Assembly: GCF_964355755.1 (NCBI RefSeq) | Contig: NC_092675.1 | Coordinates: 30,714,912 to 30,778,911, forward strand | DNA length: 64,000 nucleotides | Direction: 5' to 3' | DNA from: Antedon mediterranea | Taxonomy: Eukaryota; Echinodermata; Crinoidea; Comatulida; Antedonidae | Shown: positions 1 through 13,700 of the stretch, in pieces | Layout of the letters: every line of letters starts with the position of its first letter | Numbering within the stretch: position 1 is the first letter of the stretch | Notes under the pieces: model-generated | Told to the model about the DNA's origin: nothing | Seen by the model: only the letters and a program-made list of their open reading frames with translations | Database searches by the model: none | Position numbers and translations under genes: made by a program

Positions 1-8
1 ACTCTTAC

Positions 9-3000
9 CTGACTAGAAGGTGATGTGAGTGGATGTACAGCGAGCTGATTAATAGCATCTTCACAACGACAGATCACCATGGTAACCATTTGACCAGTCG
101 TCTTTATTATAGCAGACGCATTTTGGTGACTACGTCCATATACCTGATTGCCATTGATCTGAAAAACCATGCAACTTTCTTTACCAAATAATCTAATAAA
201 CTGGTTTTGATTTGTTTGTAAAGTTTTTATTTAAATGTCACTTATTTTTTTCTGACATTTTCAACACACACAACAGATAAGCACAACACACACAACAGAC
301 AACACACAAAACGCACAACACAGACAGGCACAACATACACAATGCACAATACACACAACAGACAACACACATAACGCACAACACACACAACAGACAAGCA
401 CAACACACACAACAGAAAACACACAAAACGCACAACACACACAACAGAAAACACACAAAACGCACAACACAGACAGGCACAACACACACAATGCACAACA
501 CACACAACAGACAACACACATAACGCACAACACACACAACAGACAAGCACAACACACACAACAGAAAACACACAAAACGCACAACACACAGACAGGCACA
601 ACGCACAACACACAACAGACAACACGCACAACACACAAACAGACAAGCACAATGAACACAACACACATAACGCACAACACCCACGCACAAATAACACATG
701 CACACACCAAATTCACAATAAATGCTTGTAAAATTTTAATAAGTATACTTTAGATTTCATCTTTCACGCCTACACAGTTACCTGTCACATGGGATGATCC
801 ATTTCAAGGCTCTTATGAAATTATGTTATAAGAAGTATCTATGCTAATTTAACTCTTATCTCAACGTTTAATATAGAGGTAATAATGAATGTTGCAGTCA
901 GCATCAACATATTTCAATATACATTTATTTTCCACCATATTATATTTTTAACTGGAATGGTATGTTCAAACTATTATTGTCTACTAAATAAATATAAATG
1001 GTTGTTACAATTGTGTACATACACAATTTTATGAAATATTTATTTTGCAATAAAAATTGGTAAGATATTTGAGAGCACTTTCAAAGAAATTGTCAAGGAA
1101 ATCCTCAGTTCCAAGCCCTCAACCTCCAGACTAGCCTGGCATTTATACCTCTAGACCATACAGCTTATGCTGATGGCTAGGGTTAAATCCAAGCCCTCAA
1201 CCTCCAGACAACTAGCCTGGCATTCATACCTCTAGACCATAGAGCTTATGCTGATGGCTAGGGTTAAATCCAAGCCCTTTACCTTCAGACAACTAGCCTG
1301 GCATTTATACCTCTAGACCATAGAGCTTATGCTGATGGCTAGGGTTAAATCCAAGCCCTCAACCTCCAGACAACTAGCCTGGCATTCATACCTCTAGGCC
1401 ATAGAGCTTATGCTGATGGCTAGGGTTAAATCCAAGCCCTCAACCTCCAGACAACTAGCCTGGCATTCATACCTCTAGACCATAGAGCTTATGCTGATGG
1501 CTAGGGTTAAATCCAAGCCCTTTACCTTCAGACAACTAGCCTGGCATTCATACCTCTAGACCATAGAGCTTATGCTGATGGCTAGGGTTAAATCCAAGCC
1601 CTCAACCTCCAGACAACTAGCCTGGCATTCATACCTCTAGACCATAGAGCTTATGCTGATGGCTAGGGTTAAATCCAAGCCCTTTACCTCCAGACAACTA
1701 GCCTGGCATTCATACCTCTAGACCATAGAGCTTATGCTGATGGCTAGGGTTAAATCCAAGCCCTCAACCTCCAGACAACTAGCCTGGCATTCATACCTCT
1801 AGACCATAGAGCTTATGCTGATGGCTAGGGTTAAATCCAAGCCCTCAACCTCCAGACAACTAGCCTGGCATTCATACCTCTAGACCATAGAGCTTATGCT
1901 GATGGCTAGGGTTAAATCCAAGCCCTTAACCTCCAGACAACTAGCCTGGCATTCATACCTCTAGACCATAGAGCTTATGCTGATGGCTAGGGTTAAATCC
2001 AAGCCCTTAACCTCCAGACAACTAGCCTGGCATTCATACCTCTAGACCATAGAGCTTATGCTGATGGCTAGGGTTAAATCCAAGCCCTTTACCTTCAGAC
2101 AACTAGCCTGGCATTCATACCTCTAGACCATAGAGCTTATGCTGATGGCTAGGGTTAAATCCAAGCCCTTAACCTCCAGACAACTAGCCTGGCATTCATA
2201 CCTCTAGACCATAGAGCTTATGCTGATGGCTAGGGTTAAATCCAAGCCCTTAACCTCCAGACAACTAGCCTGGCATTCATACCTCTAGACCATAGAGCTT
2301 ATGCTGATGGCTATGGTTAAATCCAAGCCCTTTACCTCCAGACAACTAGCCTAGCATTCATACCTCTAGACCATAGAGCTTATGCTGATGGCTAGGGTTA
2401 AATCCAAGCCCTTAACCTCCAGACAACTAGCCTGGCATTCATACCTCTAGACCATAGAGCTTATGCTGATAGCTAGGGTTAAATCCAAGCCCTTTACCTC
2501 CAGACAACTAGCCTGGCATTCATACCTCTAGACCATAGAGCTTATGCTGATGGCTAGGGTTAAATCCAAGCCCTTTACCTTCAGACAACTAGCCTGGCAT
2601 TCATACCTCTAGACCATAGAGCTTATGCTGATGGCTAGGGTTAAATCCAAGCCCTTAACCTCCAGACAACTAGCCTGGCATTCATACCTCTAGACCATAG
2701 AGCTTATGCTGATGGCTAGGGTTAAATCCAAGCCCTCAACCTCCAGACAACTAGCCTAGCATTCATACCTCTAGACCATAGAGCTTATGCTGATGGCTAG
2801 GGTTAAATCCAAGCCCTTTACCTTCAGACAACTAGCCTGGCATTCATACCTCTAGACCATAGAGCTTATGCTGATGGCTAGGGTTAAATCCAAGCCCTTA
2901 ACCTCCAGACAACTAGCCTGGCATTCATACCTCTAGACCATAGAGCTTATGCTGATGGCTAGGGTTAAATCCAAGCCCTTTACCTTCAGACAACTAGCCT

Positions 3001-6000
3001 GGCATTCATACCTCTAGACCATAGAGCTTATGCTGATGGCTAGGGTTAAATCCAAGCCCTTTACCTTCAGACAACTACCCTGGCATTCATACCTCTAGAC
3101 CATAGAGCTTATGCTGATGGCTAGGGTTAAATCCAAGCCCTCAACCTCCAGACAACTAGCCTGGCATTCATACCTCTAGACCATAGAGCTTATGCTGATG
3201 GCTAGGGTTAAATCCAAGCCCTCAACCTCCAGACAACTAGCCTGGCATTCATACCTCTAGACCATAGAGCTTATGCTGATGGCTAGGGTTAAATCCAAGC
3301 CCTTTACCTTCAGACAACTAGCCTGGCATTCATACCTCTAGACCATAGAGCTTATGCTGATGGCTAGGGTTAAATCCAAGCCCTTTACCTTCAGACAACT
3401 AGCCTGGCATTCATACCTCTAAACCACATTGCTTGCACTGATGGCTAGGGTTAAATTCAAGCCCAATAAAATGTTTAAATCAACATACTTCCAGAATTTC
3501 ATCTGCAATGTGTAACCTTCCATCATCAGCAGCCGACCCATCAGAATCTATTCCTACTACAAAGACACTCAGCTTTGACTTGTCTCTGTTGCCTGCAAGA
3601 CTGATAATTAACACATTTAATTATTAAAATAAGATAAAACTCAATCAATATGGATATATTTATTTATTGTCAAATAATAATTTATTTATTGATGAAATAG
3701 GGCACAAATGAAAAATTAAACATGACATACAATTATGATGATTATACTAAATAAGTGATGAAACGGGCATGTTAAATACACATTGTTTTCGGTTGACCGA
3801 GAAGAACAAAAAAATGTGATGTGCCCATATATGGACATGATGATGTCATATCACTATTTATGCATTATCACTACCATATTGGGTACATCGTATATACATC
3901 ATTAAGCATATTTTGTGGAATGGTTGAGAAACAATTAACATGAATAAAAAAAAAATAAGACTGTAATTTATCGGTGATTGAGTAGTTTATGCTCCAAGTT
4001 ATTGATTTATTAATACCAAATTTAGCAAGGCGTTGAACACGTACTGTAAATCAAGAAACGATTGAACCTTGAAAAGTAATTCTGAATAAATAAAGTAATG
4101 AAATTAAAACACATTTTCATTTCATTCGACGACTAAGTAGTTTTTCATGCTTGAGTGATTTCAAGTTAAGTTACCGCAACATATTAAACAATCCATTTAA
4201 TTAAAAAATGTTTTAAGCAATTTAAATTTGCTCTACCTTAAACTAATTCCACAATTAATTGAAGACAAATAAATTAGCATGTACTTTTATTCTGTGTTAA
4301 TTATGTTTGAGTACCAGTATTGTAACCATTTAGGTATATTTATTCATAAAAAGACATCAAAATACAACGGCAGCCAAAAGGCTGAAAAGTAGTATTTTAC
4401 AAAATTTGATAAAAATATATAAATACATTATGTATAAAAGGTAAAACTAGTTTAAAAAAAAAAAAAAATAATAATAATTTACCACATTAAAATTGGTCCA
4501 CCTGTAAGTTAAAATAGTGCCAGCCTATTCAATATTCATCATTAATGAGTCGGACTAAAAAAGGGACTGGTGAAGATCTAAATCTTTCTGTACGACCAAA
4601 CGGGATTTTGAGTAGAGGCTTACTCGCAGACCTCAGGGTTCTGCTAATGTCACGAACAGGTGGAAGAATGCTTCTAAATGTATCGGACTTTATTATTCCT
4701 TTACCAAATTTCAGTAAGAGTTGGACTCTTCTGTTAACTAGCGATGGAAGGTCTGACAATTTAAGAGCAGACTCGTAGGATACATAGTTCATGCCATAAA
4801 TGATTTGTAGAGCTCTTTTTTGAACTCTTTCTATTGACTTAGTTTGGTCTTTCGTAATTGAACTGTGCCACACAGGGCATGCATATTCAACTAAAGGACG
4901 TATATAGCAAGTATATTCTTGTAGTAAATCTTTACAAGGCGCCTTGGCTTTCTTAAGTATAATCAAAGTGTACAAACGTCGACATGCTTTAGCAACGATA
5001 TCATGAATATGCATCTCCCATTTAAGGTTATCCTGCAAGGTGACACCAAGCAGTTTAATGTGATTTACACATTTAAGATCATGGCCATTTAGATTGAAAC
5101 TGGGAGGAGGACAGTCGGACTTTAGGAAGGAAATACGCATCACATTGCACTTGGATGGCTTGGGGAGGACTCTATTTATCAAACACCAATCATCAAGTTG
5201 ATTTAAAGTGTCCTGCAACAATTGGCTATCACTACTTCTAACTACTTCACTAAGAGTGAGGTCGTCCACATATTTCCACCGCCTGTCAGTTCCCTCAGCA
5301 ACATCATTGACTAATACCAAAAAGAGAAGGGGACCCAACTTCGTGCCCTGGGGCACCCCACAAGTAATATTAGAATTTGAAGAGGTGGCTCCCTTAACTT
5401 TGGTATTGCATGTGCGATTTAAGAGGAAACTACAAACGGTAGGAAGAATGGACGGCCTCACTCCTATGGATATTAATTTATTTATGACAACATTATGATC
5501 CACACGATCGAAAGCCTTCGTAAAGTCTACAGCACATAAGTTTAAATATTTGCTACCCCCCTCCAGGTCAGATACAACAGAATTTATCAAGTCTACGAGG
5601 TAGTGTGAAGTTGACGAGCCTCTACGACAACCAAATTGCTTACTATCTAAAGAATCTTTTATATCATTAGTTACCCACTCCGCTAAAAAGCTTTCAAATA
5701 TCCGAGAAAAAATGGGTGTTAGGGATATAGGCCGAAGGTCATTACAATTATTAGCATCTGGAACCTTAGGAACTGGTATTATAGTAGCCTTTTTCCATTG
5801 TTCAGGAAAATTACCTTCATTTAAAGAAGAATTAAAAATGTCCGCTAATGGATAAGAGAGTTCAAATGAGAATTCCTTAATTAATCTGATCGGTAGATCT
5901 TCTGGGTGTCCTGCTTTTTGTATGTTTAACTTATCGATTGCAGATTTCACTTGTCCTGGGTAGATAACGGGTGGGGGTTCCGATGCTGGTAAGTAACTTG

Positions 6001-7770
6001 GTAGTTTTGTAATGTCAAGTGTTGGTTAATTACTGTAACTGTAACTGACATACACAGTACTGTCTTAGTGTAATATTTATTTGTTCAAGGAGACAATCTT
6101 GTTGGCACACTGTGTACTACAGCACACTGTGTAATACAGCACACTGTGTAGTACAGCACACTGTGTAGTACAGCACACTGTGTAGTACAGCACACTGTGT
6201 AGTACAGCACACTGTGTAGTACAGCACACTGTGTAGTACAGCACACTGTGTAGTACAGCACACTGTGTAGTACAGCACACTGTGTAGTACAGCACACTGT
6301 GTAGTACAGCACACTGTGTAGTACAGCACACTGTGTAGTACAGCACACTGTGTAGTACAGCACACTGTGTAGTACAGCACACTGTGTACTACAGCACACT
6401 GTGTAGTACAGCACACTGTGTAATACAGCACACTGTGTAGTACAGCACACTGTGTAGTACAGCATACTGTGTAGTACAGCACACTGTGTAATACAGCACA
6501 CTGTGTAGTACAGCACACTGTGTAGTACAGCACACTGTGTACTACAGCACACTGTGTAGTACAGCACACTGTGTAATACAGCACACTGTGTAGTACAGCA
6601 CACTGTGTAGTACAGCATACTGTGTAGTACAGCACACTGTGTAGTACAGCACACTGTGTAGTAGCATACTATAGTACTATTATAGTACAGCATACTGTAG
6701 TACAGCACACTGTGTAGTAGCGTACTGTAGTACAGCACACTGTGTAGTAACGTACTGTAGTACAGCACACTGTGTAGTAACGTACTGTAGTACAGCACAC
6801 TGTGTAGTAGCGTACTGTAGTACAGCACACTGTGTAGTAACGTACTGTAGTACAGCACACTGTGTAGTAACGTACTGTAGTACAGCACACTGTGTAGTAA
6901 CGTACTGTAGTACAGCACACTGTGTAGTAACGTACTGTAGTACAGCACACTGTGTAGTAGCGTACTGTAGTACAGCACACTGTGTAGTAACGTACTGTAG
7001 TACAGCACACTGTGTAGTAGCGTACTGTAGTACAGCACACTGTGTAGTAACGTACTGTAGTACAGCACACTGTGTAGTAACGTACTGTAGTACAGCACAC
7101 TGAGTAGTAGCGTACTGTAGTACAGCACACTGTGTAGTAACGTACTGTAGTACAGCACACTGTGTAGTAACGTACTGTAGTACAGCACACTGAGTAGTAG
7201 CGTACTGTAGTACAGCACACTGAGTAGTAGCGTACTGTAGTACTGTAGCACAGACTACTGTAACACAGTGTTTGCCTTTTGTTAGGCTTTCTCAGTGATG
7301 GTTGCTCTGCCTTGTTTTTGGCCTAGCTTTTTGTGATGGGTTTCAATTTAATTTGTTTAGCTAGATAGCCACATCACTGTAGTACAGCATACTGTAGTAC
7401 AGCATACTGTAGTGTATTATACTGTAGTACAGCATACTGTAGTACAGCATACTGTAGTGTAGCATACTGTAGTGTATTATACTGTAGTAGAATACTGTAG
7501 TGTAGCATAATTAAGGTATACAGTGAAAATACAAAAATAGTGAAAACACAAAAATAGTAATAGATGTTCATCTGCAGTACTCCACACTTAATTTCTGCAT
7601 TATGTCCAGCCAAAAGGGTCTACTAATTAATTAGTTTGATATATGATAATATAAAACAAGGTGAGGTGATATATGGCCAATTTACCTGACTCCAAGCCCC
7701 ATAGCACCCTTCTGCAGGTCAATGATATGAATCTCGCCATCAAGATCATTATACTTTTGGCACATCTTCT
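9..7770 (-). CDS. MPDZ: MPDZ exons 7686-7770, 3489-3600, 9-158: PDZ8
   Basis: These exons encode [14 protein letters not shown], then [20 protein letters not shown] with LHIADEILE, then [20 protein letters not shown] with [13 protein letters not shown]. The [12 protein letters not shown] block is diagnostic for this PDZ class. The donor after position 9 reads CAG|GTAAGA, so coding continues outside the window. An 81-bp minisatellite ends only about 24 bp from the donor at 3488. Confidence 0.9.
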
Positions 7771-10700
7771 CTGGAAAAAAAATAAAAAGAAAGAATCAAT
7801 CATGATTTTAGAAAAAAAATATTTCAAATAGTTCAAAAATTACAAAATGTTAAAACAGAAAGTAATTTAAAATGCTAAATTTTATACAATAACAACTGCC
7901 TTTGCCAAAGCATACATTTGTATATTAAATTTTGGCAAATGTACAAATAGCAGTAATCAATGGATGGTTAACATGTGTGCATGTAAAATAGAACTAAACA
8001 CAGGTTAGTGTGCATGTAACTCTTTGTGTCAACATGCACGTCCAGATTATTAAGGCCGATTGTGGCTGTAATGGTCAAGTTGATTATATGGAAATGAAAC
8101 ATTGTATTTGTCCATCGTATTATTTTATCCATTGCATATTATCCATTGTATTATTTTATCCATCGCATTATTTTATCCATTGCATTATTTTATCCATTGC
8201 ATATTATCCATTGCATTATTTTATCCATTGCATTATTTTATCCATTGTATTATTTTATCCATTGCATTATTTTATCCATTGCATTATTTTATCCATTGCA
8301 TTATTTTATCCATTGCATTATTTTATCCATTGCATATTATCCATTGCATTATTTTATCCATTGTATTATTTTATCCATTGCATTATTTTATCCATTGTAT
8401 TATTTTATCCATTGCATATTATCCATTGCATTATTTTATCCATTGTATTATTTTATCCATTGCATTATTTTATCCATTGCATTATTTTATCCATTGCATT
8501 ATTTTATCCATTGCATAATATTATCCATATTCAGGAAAAGAACTTGGATATGAAACACATTATTTATTATTCAGTACAACTGGTATAAAATCAGCTACCT
8601 CTGTATCAATGACCCATCACTAATTTCACGTATAACATATTTTAGAAAAAAAAAACACATTTTGAAATATTTAAACTTGACTAATTTTATGCTACCATAA
8701 TTATTTTAGGAAAAAATTTAATTTGTATATTTTTATTCTTACTGGTTGTTGTTTTTCTTATTAAATGGTATGAGTATACAAATGACCCAAAGAGACACCC
8801 AAAGAGACACCCAAAGAGACACCCAGAAGAGACACCCAGAAGAGACACCCAGAAGAGACACCCAGAAGAGACACCCAGAAGAGACACCCAAAGAGACACC
8901 CAGAAGAGACACCCAGGGTGTTATCCACTTGCAAATCAATGCAAATTAACTGCTGAATATAACAACTCATCTTTACAATCTTAATACAACAAATTCCACA
9001 AATTAAATTGTAATCTAACTAGAAAAAATAACAGTTAATAAATTCCACCTACCTAGTGATAAAAAGCACTTAAATATAATGCATTTGAATCAATTGGTTT
9101 ACCTGGGAAACTTGTAGGTGCCATCATACTACACAAATATATTGACACATTTCGAGAAAAGCAAGAATATTCTAATGTATTCTAAGAGAGTATACAGAAA
9201 TGTTCAGCTTAATAGTCAAAGAAATATCTTTGGCCACACTACAAGATGATTGTGTTTCTTAGCGGTTTTGATTGTATTTCAAATCAGTTGAAATAGGAAA
9301 CCTTCAATACATCCAGAATAGACAACTTAAAATTTAATTTGCCTTGCTAGAGCTCTGTCTACACTATCAAACTTTATGTGACCAAAAAAATGTGATGTGT
9401 CCATATAAGGACATGATATCTCAGCACTACCATATTTGGGTATTTCACTACCATATTTAGGTATATCACTACAATATTGGGGCATATCACACTTTTGCAT
9501 AATGAAATGTGAAAGCAAGGGTTTCTAAGCAAAGGTTGTTCCCTGTACTCTTAAAAAACAACATAATTAAAAAATAATAATAATGATAATGTAAACCATT
9601 TTTTTATAAAACATTATTTAAAAATGTACATCTATAGAATCCCAGGTAACGTCCTTGCACTGAGTATTGCAGGCAACACATGATGATCAACAAGACATTA
9701 AATGGTAGAAACATTCACTAAATTGTTTATTATTATTTTCTGAATCTTGAATGTTTTAATAGTAAGATAGAGTATTGCAAGTGTAGAATAATTTTTTTGA
9801 TATCATATTGAATATATGCTATCATAAATCCTGGCTTGTGCTGTGATAGATATACTGTTGAATAATATGAAATTTGAAATTGTAAATAATTATATATTAT
9901 TAAAATCAGTCATACAGTAAAAAATCAAAGTCATGCATATCATTTTTTATAATATTTTAAAGCTGTCTGAATCATGGAATTTATGAATATTTATGTTATA
10001 TTTTAAAGCTGCCTGAATCAAGAACTTATGAATATTCATAATGTATTTTAAAGCCATCTGAATTAAGGAATTTATGAATATTCATAATTTTATATTTTAA
10101 AGCTGCCTGAATCAAGAACTTACGAATATTCATAATGTTATATTTTAAAGCCATCTGAATTAAGGAATTTATGAATATTCATAATTTTATATTTTAAAGC
10201 TGCCTGAATCAAGAACTTATGAATATACACAATGTTGCATTATAAAGCCGTCTGAATTAATGAACTTATGAATATTCATAATGTTATATTATAAAGCTGC
10301 CTGAATCAAAAACTTATGAATATTCATGTTGTATTTTAAAGCCATCTGAATTAAGGAACTTATGAATATTCATAATGTTATATTATAAAGCTGCCTGAAT
10401 CAAGAAGAACTTATGAATATTCATGTTGTATTTTAACTGTCTGATTCAACTTATGAATATTCATAGTTGGAAATGAAATTGATGGCATTTTTTTATCAAA
10501 AATGTAAATCATAATTAATAAACATGTTTATGAAGATCATTAATGCATAAAGGTTACCAGAACATAATACATATTAACATATTTTAAAACAAAAGATTCC
10601 TGCTGTATTTCATTTCATGTGTGTGTGTGTACACTAAGATGCAATGGTCTTAATTACATTCAGCTGATTATAATGCAATGGATATTTTCATACTTAGCAT

Positions 10701-13700
10701 GACTGTGGATAATAATACAAAAAGAATAATATGGAAACATATCGCAGAAAGCGTAATGTCGGAAAACAATTCAAGAAGAGAAGCAGTAATGTTGAAAACA
10801 AAGTACACTAAGTATGTTGATTGAATACTAACGCCAGCAGTGTATTGAAAGCGTTATGTTGGTATTACTAAACAAGAAACGTATTCAACAGCGTACGTTG
10901 ACTTGCCATTTAAAGAGCAAGTAAATAGCGTGTTGTTCTAAAAGATGTTGTTACACAATGTGAAATAGATGCTGCATAGACAATGTGTTTAAAACAATTG
11001 CTAAATGACTAATGAATAGATGCTGCATAGACAATGTGTTTAAAACAATTGCTGACTAATGAATAGATGCTGCATAGAAAATGTGTTTAAAACAATTGCT
11101 AAATGACTAATGAATAGATGCTGCATAGACAATGTGTTTAAAACAATTGCTGACTAATGAATAGATGCTGCATAGAAAATGTGTTTAAAACAATTGCTAA
11201 ATGACTAATGAATAGATGCTGCATAGACAATGTGTTTAAAACAATTGCTAAATGACTAATGAAGAGAGAAACATGTAGAAACATCATAAAGGCAAATAGC
11301 AATATTATATTACCGTACATATTTTCATATTAACACAAAATATTTTTGTTTGAAATTAAATGTATGATATAATTATTTTTCAATTTATTTGTTTATTTAC
11401 CTACTTTGTCCCATGACACATTGATAGATAATAAATAAATTATAACTATTTCATGGACATATAAAGTTTTACAGCCACAAATGAAGGTTTCACACTATTT
11501 TATTGATAATTTAGTGAACATCCTACAATGTTTTGGAGCGCGCTCTCCAGTGAGTTCACATTTTGAAACCTCTTAATAATAGTTCATTTTTATATAGCAC
11601 ATATAGGCAAGATCTCAATGTGCTGCACATTATTACCCCAGTCATTTTTTGGATCATACACAGAACAGTTGGAAAATCACGTAAAATAGACATTGTTATT
11701 TTGGAGTATATATAACAATGTTTAAAAAGTAAATTAATACATAATTTGATGGTGGGGGGTAAATATAATCTTATTTGTCATCTCATAGCAGTCTATAAGT
11801 TATCTTTACACAATTCTTTATGATAAACGGGTATAAGCTGTGTCTAATTATTTATCGACCTGTTACATAGCTGTTCGTTGATTAGAATACTATTTAACAG
11901 TTGAATAAGAAGAACTAACCAACACCACGAAATCAACCAATCATGAATAATAATGTTGAAAGAAATATACTTACTCAATGAGTATCCAAATTGGTCTTCA
12001 TCACCTTCCTCATTATCACATTCATCAGTTCCAGCTTCACCAGCTAGCTCAAGCTAATGCAATCAAATAACATGCAGACAATATTACACAACATTGTTTT
12101 ATGCTAATCATATATATACAGTTGAAGTCAGATTTCACATAGCTACTGTACCTACATTTATTTATTTAGAGTTGGAGCTTTAATACAGGATGCATGTAAA
12201 TAAACTCACTGACACTACAACTACTAATGCTTTTTACTAAACACAAATCAATTTACAACCTTTTCACTATACGTTAAAACTAAAAAGAGCAGTGATTGCT
12301 AATTATACATGTTTTTATTTTTTTATGTATTTGTCTGAATACAGTAGCCTTGTTTTTTGTGGTTTTTTTTTTGGTATCGTGTTGTCACTTAATGTTTTAT
12401 TGGAAAAGGTTTTTGAAAGGTTTTCAGTAAACACTGAATACATTGATAGAAATAAATAATATGGCAATCATAGCGCTTACTTAAACCTTCTAAGCACTTG
12501 TCATTAACACTCTGTCATTGGATGAAACATGTATGAACAGCTCCCTCTAATGCAACTAGTAATGAGCGCAATTGTTTTTCACCCTACCTACTAGGTACCA
12601 ATTTACCACCATACACATATTTATTTATAAATGTCTAGCCTATCTTTAATAAAGATTATCTTTAAATATCTTTGAATATCTTTTATAAAGAGAACATGTA
12701 TAATCTGTGCAAAATAATAATAAGTGTCTAAGGACACAAGCTATTTTGTTTTGTACCCAAAAAAGACTAAGTATAACAAATGTGTTTGGCTCTATGGAGC
12801 AAGCAAGTAGGATGACAGAAGACAGGAGATGGTTTCAGAATACTGTTAGAGAAGCTACGCTCTAATCAGAGTTTGCTTTGACGACGACGACTGTCTACAA
12901 ACAGTTTTCAAAAAGAGACAAACATAGGAAAGAAAGATTTGAGCTCTTACAGTACTTTGTATTAACTCTTCAAACAGCAAAATGGAATCAGAGTCCAAAT
13001 ACTTTGTCTAAAAGGTCATTTACTGTACTAAAAGGTCATTCCTTAATGAACTTGTCATTGATGTTTAAGAAAAAAATATTATTTATTTCAGTATAAATCA
13101 TTTTTAATAAAAGCTAACTATGATTGTGAATATTGGTTCCCAAAGCTTGAAATAGGACACAAATAAACAGTTGTGTTTTAATTCAAGAAATTGTTTTCTT
13201 CTTCTTTCTTCTTCCCAAAAGTAGAACAAAATTAATATCTTAATTTATATCAATTGTACTCCTTTTTAGAAGTAAAAATAATATATATATTTAAGCGAAC
13301 AGCGTTTTTTGTAAGAAATATTTCTTGTTTAAATTTATTTTAAAGTAATATTTTATTACTTTGTTGATTAATAAAACATATTTATTATTGTGCATGATTA
13401 GTGTTTCTGTTTCAAATGTCTACTTGTTTGTCTAAAATAATAATATGACCATAATGATTATAATTTTTAATAACTAGTCAATTATAGTCTGAAGAATGAA
13501 TTGTTAATTGTTTAGTTTGTTGACTACTAAATCAAAGAGCGTGGGTAGATAGCAGACATAATTGAACAGACTGCACACTATTCTATCCTAAAAATGCATT
13601 CATTTTAATTAAGTTTATTTTTAAATGGTTTTTATTTGGAGAAAAATATTCAGTTGTGTCCACCCAAACCATGGTTTTGTCTAATTTGAAGGAGCAGGTA

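Noticed and set aside
1111-3464. CRISPR-like regular array
   Set aside because: Units are adjacent 81-bp repeats without unique spacers, in an animal intron; the same holds for the 49-, 50-, 51- and 62-bp arrays.
5208-5498. 96-codon plus frame
   Set aside because: Antisense shadow of the reverse transcriptase on the minus strand.
6085-7251. 388-codon minus-strand frame rich in Y, T, C, L, S
   Set aside because: Reads through 17-bp and 30-bp minisatellites; low-complexity artefact.
8010-8588. 192-codon I/L/F/Y-rich plus frame resembling a membrane protein
   Set aside because: Hydrophobicity comes from a 17-bp AT-rich repeat read in all three frames.
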